DNA from: an uncultured Collinsella sp.
GTDB lineage: Bacteria > Actinomycetota > Coriobacteriia > Coriobacteriales > Coriobacteriaceae
Assembly: GCA_937926755.1 (NCBI GenBank)
Contig: CALBBA010000275.1
Coordinates: 1 to 9,773, forward strand
Reading direction: 5' to 3'
DNA length: 9,773 nt
In this document: positions 1 through 5,436 of the stretch, piece by piece
Layout: each line of letters begins with the position of its first letter
Position numbering within the stretch: position 1 is the stretch's first letter
Position numbers and translations under genes: made by a program
Notes under the pieces: model-generated
The model's input: the letters and a program-made list of their open reading frames with translations, nothing else
What the model was told of the DNA's origin: nothing
Databases searched by the model: none

Positions 1-10
1 CCCGTCGTGA

Positions 11-52
11 GCGGGCCTGAAGGCCACCATCTTTAATATGTCTCAGGCCCGC
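11..52. other. Perfect 10-bp inverted repeat at left edge
   Basis: GCGGGCCTGA (11-20) is the exact reverse complement of TCAGGCCCGC (43-52), with a 22-nt loop. A smaller hairpin GGCC-TGAA-GGCC lies inside the left arm. Neither strand has a T-run after the stem, so it is not a convincing intrinsic terminator. It may close the unseen gene to the left or be an intergenic palindrome. No coding sequence is supported between 1 and 335. Confidence 0.35.
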
Positions 53-125
53 CCCCTCCGCCGCACACTGGGAACGTGCCACGCACTTTACCTGCGTAAA
101 CAATGTGAGTGAAATATGAATCTCG

Positions 126-152
126 ATGGATACGCCCGCAGCCGTGTATACT
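126..152 (+). promoter_or_regulatory. Promoter-like block, copy 1, upstream of rplC
   Basis: The 26 bases at 126-151 match 1991-2016 (before rplB) at 24 of 26 positions. The block reads as TGGATA (127-132), a 14-bp GC-rich spacer, then TATACT (147-152), which is close to a sigma-70 -10 box. TGGATA resembles a -35 box, but 14 bp is shorter than the usual 16-18. If this is a promoter, the transcript would start near 157-159 and leave a leader of about 178 nt before rplC. An RNA hairpin reading is also possible, because ATACG/CGTGT can pair with one U-G wobble. Recurrence upstream of two ribosomal protein transcription points argues for function. Confidence 0.5.
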
Positions 153-156
153 AAAC

Positions 157-341
157 AGCTGTGTGAAACCAGGGGAGTATTCTGGCTGGACAAAATGCCT
201 GCTTAATAGGGTTGTCAGGTAGTCCGGGCGAAATACAAGGCTGGGGAGCACGTCGTGTAAGTAGTGGTCCTCTAGGGGCGTACGCTCGGTGGCGTACGCA
301 TTGTCCCAAGACCACGCGAGAGTTGGGATCATATCTTGATC
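157..341 (+). promoter_or_regulatory. Structured 5' leader of rplC (candidate r-protein autoregulatory RNA)
   Basis: Three helices can be drawn. Helix A pairs 186-193 with 212-219 (one mismatch) and has an inner CCT/AGG pairing (198-200 with 208-210). Helix B is compound: GTGGTC (264-269) with GACCAC (310-315), GGG (275-277) with CCC (305-307), and a perfect 8-bp hairpin GCGTACGC (278-285 with 292-299) around the loop TCGGTG. Helix C pairs GATCA (327-331) with TGATC (337-341) and covers both the weak SD-like GGGATC and the TTG start of rplC. In Escherichia coli the S10 operon is controlled by L4 binding the leader before rpsJ; a similar role here is an inference. No known leader family was recognised. 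Confidence 0.5.
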
Positions 342-956
342 AGCATGATTCTCGGCCGCAAGATTGGCATGACCCAGGTTTGGGACGAGGACGACAACGT
401 CGTTCCCGTCACGGTCATCCAGGCTGGCCCCTGCGCTGTCTCGCAGGTTAAAACTCAGGCAACCGACGGCTATGATGCCGTCCAGATCGGTTTCGGCGAC
501 ATCAAGGCCAAGAACGTGAACAAGCCCATGGCTGGTCACTTCGCCAAGGCTGGCGTCGAGCCTGTCCGCTTCCTTCGTGAGGTCCGCGTCGAGAACGGCG
601 AGGAGCACAAGGTCGGCGAGGTCGTCACCGTCGCTGATTTCGCTGATGTCGAGAAGGTCGACGTCATCGGTACCTCCAAGGGTAAGGGCTTCCAGGGTCG
701 CATCAAGCGCTGGGGTCAGCGCCGCGGTCCTATGACGCATGGTTCTCACTTCCAGCGTCACCCCGGTTCTATCGGTCAGTGCGCCTATCCTGCGCGCGTC
801 CTCAAGGGCGTCAAGATGGCCGGTCACATGGGTAACGAGCGCGTTACCGTCAAGAACCTTTCCGTTGTCCGCATCGATGCCGAGCAGAACCTCATCTTGG
901 TCAAGGGCGCTGTCCCGGGTGCCAAGAATGGTCTCGTCGCCATCCGTATGGCCTAA
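336..956 (+). CDS. rplC: 50S ribosomal protein L3
   Basis: L3 is a primary assembly protein of the large subunit; its extended loop reaches towards the peptidyl-transferase centre. The 206-residue product has the usual length. It shows the N-terminal ILGRKIGMTQ motif, the family signature around 102-125 (GTSKGKGFQGRIKRW) and the KMAGHMGNERVT stretch at 160-171. The start is taken as TTG at 336, which adds M-I-S before the ATG-encoded Met at residue 4. Family members usually carry a few residues before ILGRK, and the only SD-like sequence (GGGATC, 325-330) is suitably placed for the TTG but too far from the ATG at 345. The site is weak for so highly expressed a protein and lies in a possible hairpin. 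First gene of the visible cluster; rpsJ, its usual upstream neighbour, is not present in 1-335. Confidence 0.97.
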   Translation: MISMILGRKIGMTQVWDEDDNVVPVTVIQAGPCAVSQVKTQATDGYDAVQIGFGDIKAKNVNKPMAGHFAKAGVEPVRFLREVRVENGEEHKVGEVVTVADFADVEKVDVIGTSKGKGFQGRIKRWGQRRGPMTHGSHFQRHPGSIGQCAYPARVLKGVKMAGHMGNERVTVKNLSVVRIDAEQNLILVKGAVPGAKNGLVAIRMA

Positions 957-1002
957 GGGCCCAGCCCATTTAGCCCAGCGTCATACCAAGGAGAACACTT
1001 AA

Positions 1003-1629
1003 ATGGCAAAGTTTGAAGTAAAGAACAGCGAGGGCAAGAAGGTCGCCGAGGCCGAGCTCGCCGCTGAGGTGTACGGCATCGAGCCGAACATCCACGTTAT
1101 GCACCACATCGTCAAGTGCCAGATGGCCTCTTGGCGTCAGGGCACCCAGTCCGCTAAGGGCCGCTCTGAGGTTTCCGGTGGCGGCAAGAAGCCTTGGCGT
1201 CAGAAGGGCACCGGCCGTGCCCGCCAGGGTTCCATCCGTGCTGCCCAGTGGCGTCACGGTGGCGTTGTCTTCGCCCCCAAGCCCCGTTCCTACGCTAAGC
1301 GTATGAACAACAAGGAGGTCAAGCTGGCTATGCGCTCCGCGCTGTCCGCCAAGCTGGCCGATGGCGAGCTCGTGCTCGTCGACGACTACGGCTTCGAGAA
1401 GCCTTCCACCAAGGCTGCCGTTGCCATGCTCAAGGCTCTCGGCCTTGAGGGCAAGCGTCTGACCATCATCGTTCGCGATGAGGACGTCAACGCCTACCTG
1501 TCGTTCCGCAACATTCCCAAGACGTTCATCATCACTGCCGACGAGGCCAACACCTACGATCTCGTCAACAACAACGCCGTGCTGATGCCCGCCGACATCG
1601 CCGCTCACTTCGGGGAGGTGCTTGCTTAA
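1003..1629 (+). CDS. rplD: 50S ribosomal protein L4
   Basis: L4 is an early-assembly protein that lines the peptide exit tunnel, and in gamma-proteobacteria it represses its own operon by binding the S10 leader. The 208-residue product carries the conserved basic loop KKPWRQKGTGRARQGSIR at about 62-79, followed by QWRHGGVVFAPKPRSY; this is the tunnel-facing extension. The ATG is preceded by AAGGAGA at 988-994. The 46-nt gap after rplC is the largest inside the first three genes. The stop codon touches the rplW start with no gap. If the leaders before rplC and rplB are autoregulatory, L4 is a natural candidate ligand, though the sequence does not show this. Confidence 0.98.
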   Translation: MAKFEVKNSEGKKVAEAELAAEVYGIEPNIHVMHHIVKCQMASWRQGTQSAKGRSEVSGGGKKPWRQKGTGRARQGSIRAAQWRHGGVVFAPKPRSYAKRMNNKEVKLAMRSALSAKLADGELVLVDDYGFEKPSTKAAVAMLKALGLEGKRLTIIVRDEDVNAYLSFRNIPKTFIITADEANTYDLVNNNAVLMPADIAAHFGEVLA

Positions 1630-1917
1630 ATGACCGCCCACGAGATCATCATCCGTCCGATCGTGTCCGAGCGTTCCTTCTCCGGCATGGAGCAGAACAA
1701 GTACACGTTCGAGGTCGCCAAGGATGCTAACAAGTATCAGATCAAGGACGCTGTCGAGGAGATCTTCGGCGTCAAGGTCGTTCGCGTGAACACCCTGACG
1801 GTCAAGCCCAAGACCAAGCGCGTGCGCTATGTCGCCGGCAAGACCCGTTCTTGGAAGAAGGCCATCGTCACGCTGGCCGAGGGCGACACCATCGAGGTCT
1901 TTGGCAATCAGGCCTAA
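1630..1917 (+). CDS. rplW: 50S ribosomal protein L23
   Basis: L23 sits at the tunnel exit and is the docking point for trigger factor and signal recognition particle. The 95-residue product has the usual length, with RPIVSERS near the N terminus (about residues 9-16), the central NKYQIKDAVEEIFGVKV segment and the C-terminal KKAIVTLAEGDTIEVF. The ATG directly follows the rplD TAA; its SD (GGGGAGGTG, 1612-1620) lies within rplD, implying translational coupling. Unlike the usual arrangement, rplB does not follow at once: a hairpin and a promoter-like block come first, so rplW probably ends a transcription unit. Confidence 0.98.
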   Translation: MTAHEIIIRPIVSERSFSGMEQNKYTFEVAKDANKYQIKDAVEEIFGVKVVRVNTLTVKPKTKRVRYVAGKTRSWKKAIVTLAEGDTIEVFGNQA

Positions 1918-1934
1918 GACTCGCTGCTGTTGAG

Positions 1935-1979
1935 TGAGCTCATGCCTCCCAAATAGGGGAGGCGAGAGCTCAAGGTTTT
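1935..1979 (+). terminator. Hairpin after rplW, possible terminator or attenuator
   Basis: TGAGCTC (1935-1941) pairs with GAGCTCA (1966-1972), and GCCTCCC (1944-1950) pairs with GGGAGGC (1957-1963). This gives 14 base pairs with one 2x2 internal loop and a 6-nt apical loop. The stem is followed after three bases by only four T (1976-1979), so termination may be partial. It lies between rplW and the promoter-like block before rplB, where the S10 operon is usually continuous. Confidence 0.6.
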
Positions 1980-1984
1980 GGGCG

Positions 1985-2017
1985 TATAAAATGGACACGC
2001 CCGGAGCCGTGTATACG
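1985..2017 (+). promoter_or_regulatory. Promoter-like block, copy 2, upstream of rplB
   Basis: Bases 1991-2016 repeat 126-151 with two differences. The block gives TGGACA (1992-1997, one base from TTGACA), a 14-bp GC-rich spacer and TATACG (2012-2017). A start near 2022-2024 would put the first leader helix (2024-2032) at the very 5' end of the transcript, which supports the promoter reading. A second -10-like element, TATAAA (1985-1990), has no -35 box at the right distance. Alternatively the block could be a transcribed hairpin, with ACACG pairing to CGTGT. Confidence 0.5.
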
Positions 2018-2023
2018 TCCGGT

Positions 2024-2092
2024 GTCATCGCACCCGAGGCAGAACCTCGAATCCCTGTCTGCGATGGCTAACGGATTCCTATTGAAAGGGAT
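2024..2092 (+). promoter_or_regulatory. Structured 5' leader of rplB (candidate r-protein autoregulatory RNA)
   Basis: CATCGCA (2026-2032) pairs perfectly with TGCGATG (2060-2066), extendable by a T-G wobble and a G-C pair. Nested inside is CGAGG (2035-2039) with CCTCG (2045-2049) round a 5-nt loop. Next to it, ATTCCT (2075-2080) pairs with AGGGAT (2087-2092) round a 6-nt loop; this hairpin contains most of the rplB Shine-Dalgarno AAAGGG (2085-2090). The layout, a closed multi-helix element next to a hairpin that hides the SD, fits translational control. No known leader family was recognised. Confidence 0.5.
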
Positions 2093-2096
2093 TGTA

Positions 2097-2927
2097 ATGG
2101 CTGTAAAGCACCTTAAGCCGACCTCCGCTGGTAGGCGTTGGCAGACGATCTCCGACTTCTCCGAGATCACCTGCACCAAGCCCGAGAAGTCTCTTCTCGA
2201 GCCCCTGCCCAAGAAGGCCGGTCGTAACAACAACGGCCGCATCACCACCCGCCACCAGGGCGGCGGCGTGAAGCGTCGTTACCGCGTGATCGACTTCAAG
2301 CGCAACAAGGACGGCGTGCCCGCCAAGGTTGCCACGATCGAGTACGATCCGAACCGTTCCGCTCGCATCGCTCTGCTGCACTACGCTGACGGTGAGAAGC
2401 GCTACATCCTGGCCCCTAAGGGCCTCGAGGTCGGTCAGACCGTCATGTCCGGTTCTGACGCCGACATCAAGCCGGGCAACGCTCTGCCCCTCGCCGACAT
2501 CCCCGTCGGTACGCTCATCCACGCCGTCGAGTTCCAGCCGGGCAAGGGCGCTGCTATCGCCCGTTCCGCCGGTAACTCCTGCCAGCTGATGGGTAAGGAG
2601 GGCAAGTACGCTATCGTCCGTATGCCTTCCTCCGAGATGCGCCGCATCCTCGTTACCTGCCGCGCCACCGTCGGTGAGGTCGGCAACGCCGATCACGCCA
2701 ACATCGTCATCGGCAAGGCCGGCCGTAAGCGTCACATGAACGTGCGCCCGACCGTCCGCGGTACCGTCATGAACCCTGTCGACCACCCGCACGGCGGTGG
2801 CGAGGGCAAGAACCACACCTCTGGTCGTCCCTCTGTTACCCCCTGGGGTAAGCCGACGAAGGGCCTTCGTACGCGCAAGAAGAAGAAGGTCTCGAACCAG
2901 CACATCATTCGTCGCCGTAAGAAGTAA
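2097..2927 (+). CDS. rplB: 50S ribosomal protein L2
   Basis: L2 is one of the most conserved large-subunit proteins, needed for subunit association and for peptidyl-transferase activity. The 276-residue product matches the family length. Visible landmarks are TRHQGGGVKRRYRVIDF (about 51-67), the central domain and the signature MNPVDHPHGGGEG at 225-237, followed by the basic C-terminal tail KKKKVSNQHIIRRRKK. The ATG at 2097 is chosen because it begins MAVKHLKPTSAGRR, typical for L2, and has AAAGGG at 2085-2090. An in-frame upstream start at 2022 would add 25 unconserved residues and lies in the structured leader, so it is rejected. First gene of what looks like a second transcription unit. 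Confidence 0.98.
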   Translation: MAVKHLKPTSAGRRWQTISDFSEITCTKPEKSLLEPLPKKAGRNNNGRITTRHQGGGVKRRYRVIDFKRNKDGVPAKVATIEYDPNRSARIALLHYADGEKRYILAPKGLEVGQTVMSGSDADIKPGNALPLADIPVGTLIHAVEFQPGKGAAIARSAGNSCQLMGKEGKYAIVRMPSSEMRRILVTCRATVGEVGNADHANIVIGKAGRKRHMNVRPTVRGTVMNPVDHPHGGGEGKNHTSGRPSVTPWGKPTKGLRTRKKKKVSNQHIIRRRKK

Positions 2928-2959
2928 TTTCGGATACCGAGTTTTAGGAGAAAGCACTT

Positions 2960-3220
2960 ATGAGCAGAAGTCTCAAAAAGGGCCCGTTCGTGGAGACTCG
3001 CCTTCTCTCGCGTATCACCGCGATGAACGAGGCTGGCAAGAAGGACGTCGTGAAGACCTGGTCCCGCGCGTCCACCATCTTCCCCGAGATGGTTGGTCAC
3101 ACCATCGCCGTCCACGACGGCCGCAAGCATGTGCCCGTGTATGTTACCGAGTCCATGGTTGGTCACAAGCTCGGCGAGTTCGCGCCGACTCGTACGTTCC
3201 GTGGCCACAAGGCCAAATAG
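2960..3220 (+). CDS. rpsS: 30S ribosomal protein S19
   Basis: S19 lies in the head of the small subunit, pairs with S13 and contacts the large subunit through intersubunit bridges. The 86-residue product begins MSRSLKKGPFVE and contains WSRASTIFPEMVGHTIAVHDG (about 35-55, listed here as consecutive landmarks) and the ending GHKLGEFAPTRTFRGHKAK. It is slightly shorter than the usual 90-93 residues because the C-terminal tail stops soon after GHKAK. The ATG has AGGAGAA at 2946-2952. It sits 32 nt after rplB and 14 nt before rplV, in standard order. Confidence 0.98.
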   Translation: MSRSLKKGPFVETRLLSRITAMNEAGKKDVVKTWSRASTIFPEMVGHTIAVHDGRKHVPVYVTESMVGHKLGEFAPTRTFRGHKAK

Positions 3221-3234
3221 GGGGTTAACCGTAA

Positions 3235-3606
3235 ATGGCAACTAAGTCTATTGAAACTGAGGCCACCGAGGTTCGCGCCGTCGCTAAGTACGTGCGTGTT
3301 TCCCCCAGCAAGGCCCGCCTGGTGGTCGATCTGATCCGCCGCAAGCCTGTCGCTCAGGCCTTCGACATCCTCCACTTCTGCGACCGCGCCGTCGCCGTGG
3401 ATGTCGAGAAGGTTCTCCGTTCCGCCGTTGCGAACGCCGAGAACAACAATGGTCTGCGTGCCGACAACCTGGTTGTCGCCGCTGCCTATGTTGACGAGGG
3501 TCCGACGCTTAAGCGCATCCGTCCCCGCGCCAAGGGTTCCGCTTCTCGCATTCTGAAGCGTACTTCCCACATCACCGTCGTCGTTGCTCCTCGAAAGGAG
3601 GCGTAA
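3235..3606 (+). CDS. rplV: 50S ribosomal protein L22
   Basis: L22 spans the large subunit, and its beta-hairpin forms part of the exit tunnel constriction near the macrolide site. The 123-residue product is about 10 residues longer than many homologues; the extra length is an acidic N terminus (MATKSIETEATE) ahead of VRAVAKYVRVSPSKARLV. The C-terminal signature GPTLKRIRPRAKGSASRI runs from about 89 to 106 and continues into LKRTSHITVVV. The ATG at 3235 has AGGGGG (3220-3225) at good spacing. No better in-frame start lies downstream, so the extension seems real. Confidence 0.98.
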   Translation: MATKSIETEATEVRAVAKYVRVSPSKARLVVDLIRRKPVAQAFDILHFCDRAVAVDVEKVLRSAVANAENNNGLRADNLVVAAAYVDEGPTLKRIRPRAKGSASRILKRTSHITVVVAPRKEA

Positions 3607-3612
3607 AGCTGT

Positions 3613-4323
3613 ATGGGTCAGAAAGTCTACCCCACCGGCTTCCGTCTTGGCATCACCGAGAACTGGCGCTCCCGCTGGTTCGCAGAGAAGGATTACGCTA
3701 AGACCCTCGGTAACGATCTCGAGATCCGCAAGTACCTCGAGAAGCGTCTTTCCCGCGCAGCTGTCTCCCGCGTCGAGATCGAGCGCGCTGGCGACAAGGT
3801 GAAGGTCATCATCCTCACCGCTCGCCCCGGCGTTGTCATCGGTAAGAAGGGTGCCGAGATCGATACCCTCCGCACCGAGCTCGAGAAGGTCGCTGGCGTC
3901 TCCAAGGGCCAGCTCTCCGTCGACGTTGTCGAGATCAAGCGCCCCGAGCTCGACGCCAACCTCGTTGCTCAGTCTATCGCCGAGCAGCTCGAGGGCCGCG
4001 TTGCCTTCCGTCGCGCTATGCGCAAGGCTGTCCAGTCTGCCCGCAAGGCCGGCGCTAAGGGCATCCGTATCCAGTGCTCCGGTCGTCTCGGCGGTGCCGA
4101 GATGGGCCGTCGTGAGTGGTACCGTGAGGGTCGCGTGCCTCTGCACACCCTCCGTGCCAAGATCGACTACGGCACGGCTGTCGCCAGCACCACCATGGGC
4201 GCTTGCGGCGTGAAGGTCTGGATCTACCTGGGCGAGAAGCTCCCGGGCCAGCCTGTTCCCAACCCTGCACTCGAGGGCTCTTCACGTCCTCGTCGTCGTA
4301 ACTCCGAGAGGAGGGGTCAGTAG
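3613..4323 (+). CDS. rpsC: 30S ribosomal protein S3
   Basis: S3 is on the solvent side of the head at the mRNA entry channel and contributes to mRNA unwinding with S4 and S5. The 236-residue product starts MGQKVYPTGFRLGIT. It has a type II KH domain whose GXXG loop is GKKG at residues 77-80, within RPGVVIGKKGAEID. The C-terminal domain contains the family signature round residues 155-200, and the protein ends in a basic tail (RPRRRNSERRGQ). The SD AAAGGAGG (3594-3601) overlaps the last codons of rplV. The stop TAG shares its last base with the GTG start of rplP. Confidence 0.98.
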   Translation: MGQKVYPTGFRLGITENWRSRWFAEKDYAKTLGNDLEIRKYLEKRLSRAAVSRVEIERAGDKVKVIILTARPGVVIGKKGAEIDTLRTELEKVAGVSKGQLSVDVVEIKRPELDANLVAQSIAEQLEGRVAFRRAMRKAVQSARKAGAKGIRIQCSGRLGGAEMGRREWYREGRVPLHTLRAKIDYGTAVASTTMGACGVKVWIYLGEKLPGQPVPNPALEGSSRPRRRNSERRGQ

Positions 4324-4826
4324 TGCTTGCCCCTAAGCGTATTCTTCACCGCAAGGTGCAGCGTGGCTCCATGAAGGGCCAGGCCAAGGGTAATACCGAG
4401 CTGCATTTCGGCGAGTTTGGTATCCAGGCTCTCGAGGCCCATTGGATCACCAACCGTCAGATCGAGGCCGCTCGTATTGCCATGACCCGCTACATGAAGC
4501 GTGGCGGTCGTGTCTACATCACGATCTTCCCCGATAAGCCCATCACCAAGAAGCCTGCCGAGACTCGCATGGGTTCTGGTAAGGGTAACCCCGAGGAGTG
4601 GGTGGCCGTCGTCAAGCCCGGCCGCATCATGTTCGAGGTCAAGGGCGTGCCCGAGGAGGTCGCTCGCGAGGCTCTGCGTCTTGCACAGCACAAGCTTCCC
4701 ATCAAGACCAAGATTGTTGCTGCCAAGAACGCTGAGCAGCGCATCGAGAAGGAGATGGCTGAGGAGGCCGCTCTCGAGGCCAAGTGGGCTGCTGAGGACG
4801 CCGCCGCCGCCAAGGAGGAGAACTAA
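4323..4826 (+). CDS. rplP: 50S ribosomal protein L16, with acidic C-terminal extension
   Basis: L16 helps shape the A-site tRNA cleft of the large subunit. The start is GTG at 4323, overlapping the rpsC stop by one base; it gives MLAPKRILHRKVQRG, the typical N terminus, with a strong SD (AGGAGGGG, 4309-4316). The signature RMGSGKGNPEEWVAVVKPG is at 82-100. The core ends near KLPIKTKIV (about residue 132). The 167-residue product then carries about 31 further residues rich in Ala and Glu, likely helical and net acidic, which is unusual for a ribosomal protein whose family is normally 136-145 residues. The extension has no stop codon or frame change and shares the codon use of the core. The SD of rpmC (AAGGAGGAG) is encoded within its last codons. 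Confidence 0.97.
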   Translation: MLAPKRILHRKVQRGSMKGQAKGNTELHFGEFGIQALEAHWITNRQIEAARIAMTRYMKRGGRVYITIFPDKPITKKPAETRMGSGKGNPEEWVAVVKPGRIMFEVKGVPEEVAREALRLAQHKLPIKTKIVAAKNAEQRIEKEMAEEAALEAKWAAEDAAAAKEEN

Positions 4827-5041
4827 TGAAGCCCGCAGAGATTCGTGAGCTCTCGGACGCTCAGCTCGTTGAGAAGCTGAAGGAAATGCGTGCCGAGCTC
4901 TTTAACCTTCGTTTCCAGATGGCCACCAGCCAGCTGGACAACACCGCTCGCGTCAACACCGTGAAGAAGGACATCGCTCGCGTCCTCACGGAGCAGCGCG
5001 CCCGCGAGATCGCAGCGGAGAAGTCCGCTGTCGCCGAGTAG
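4826..5041 (+). CDS. rpmC: 50S ribosomal protein L29
   Basis: L29 is a small two-helix protein beside L23 at the exit tunnel. The 71-residue product reads as two long helices. The first contains ELSDAQLVEKLKEMRAEL, and the conserved LFNLRFQMATSQLDN at about 30-44 leads into the second. The ATG overlaps the rplP stop by one base (TAATG) and has AAGGAGGAG (4812-4820) upstream, so translation is probably coupled. The C-terminal tail (AAEKSAVAE) is a few residues longer than in many homologues. Confidence 0.97.
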   Translation: MKPAEIRELSDAQLVEKLKEMRAELFNLRFQMATSQLDNTARVNTVKKDIARVLTEQRAREIAAEKSAVAE

Positions 5042-5057
5042 GACCTAAGGAGAGAAC

Positions 5058-5318
5058 ATGACTGATTCGCGTAACTCGCGTAAGGTCCGTACGGGTGTCG
5101 TTACCTCCGTCTCCGGTGCCAAGACCATCGTTGTCACCATCACCGAGCGCAAGCGTCACCCCAAGTACGGCAAGATGATGACCAGCTCCAAGAAGCTGCA
5201 CGCTCACGATGAGGAGTGCACGGCTGGCGTGGGCGACACCGTCCGCGTTATGGAGACCCGTCCTATGTCCAAGATGAAGCGTTGGCGCCTCATCGAGGTC
5301 GTCGAGCGCGCTAAATAA
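5058..5318 (+). CDS. rpsQ: 30S ribosomal protein S17
   Basis: S17 is an early-binding OB-fold protein of the small subunit body. The 86-residue product has the usual length, with RTGVVTSVSGAKTIVV (about 11-26), HPKYGKMMTSSKKLHAHDE and the C-terminal signature GDTVRVMETRPMSKMKRWRL (58-77). The ATG has TAAGGAGA at 5046-5053. In E. coli this gene ends the S10 operon and rplN starts the spc operon. Here too a long structured gap separates rpsQ from rplN. Confidence 0.98.
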   Translation: MTDSRNSRKVRTGVVTSVSGAKTIVVTITERKRHPKYGKMMTSSKKLHAHDEECTAGVGDTVRVMETRPMSKMKRWRLIEVVERAK

Positions 5319-5320
5319 GC

Positions 5321-5429
5321 AGTCGCTCTTACGACTTGTACGTTTCCGAAGATGTGCGTATGCCTGGCTTGCATACCACGGGCCGTACAAAGGCTGCGCA
5401 CCTCTCTTCGGTTCTTAGTTCGGAGGAAC
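5321..5429 (+). promoter_or_regulatory. Structured rpsQ-rplN intergenic RNA with pseudoknot topology
   Basis: Several perfect helices fit in 118 nt. P0: AGTCG (5321-5325) with CGACT (5332-5336). P1: TTGTACG (5336-5342) with CGTACAA (5384-5390). P2, nested in P1: GTATGC (5358-5363) with GCATAC (5371-5376), extended by GTG/CAC (5354-5356 with 5377-5379) past one bulged C. P3: CCGAAGA (5346-5352) with TCTTCGG (5405-5411), which crosses P1 and so forms a pseudoknot or an alternative fold. P3 can be lengthened by GTGCG (5354-5358) with CGCAC (5397-5401), which competes with the base of P2. A small hairpin GTTC-GGAG-GAAC (5418-5429) places the rplN SD in its loop. No T-run or clear promoter is present. 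Confidence 0.6.
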
Positions 5430-5436
5430 ATCTACC

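Noticed and set aside
345..956. ATG at 345 as the rplC start
   Set aside because: It would remove residues that L3 usually has before ILGRK, and the only SD-like sequence is about 15 nt away. It remains a fallback because the TTG site is also weak.
957..1002. GGGC/GCCC hairpin between rplC and rplD
   Set aside because: Only four pairs with a long loop and no T-run; a good SD follows directly, so co-transcription is more likely.
970..2028. 352-codon open frame on the minus strand across rplD and rplW
   Set aside because: It is antisense to two clear ribosomal protein genes; its length follows from their biased codon use. No SD or family motif supports it. The same holds for the minus-strand frames at 33-827, 2079-2957 and 3163-4146.
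2022..2096. N-terminal extension of L2 from an upstream start at 2022
   Set aside because: The extra 25 residues are not L2-like, lie in the structured leader and have no good SD; ATG 2097 with AAAGGG gives the family N terminus.
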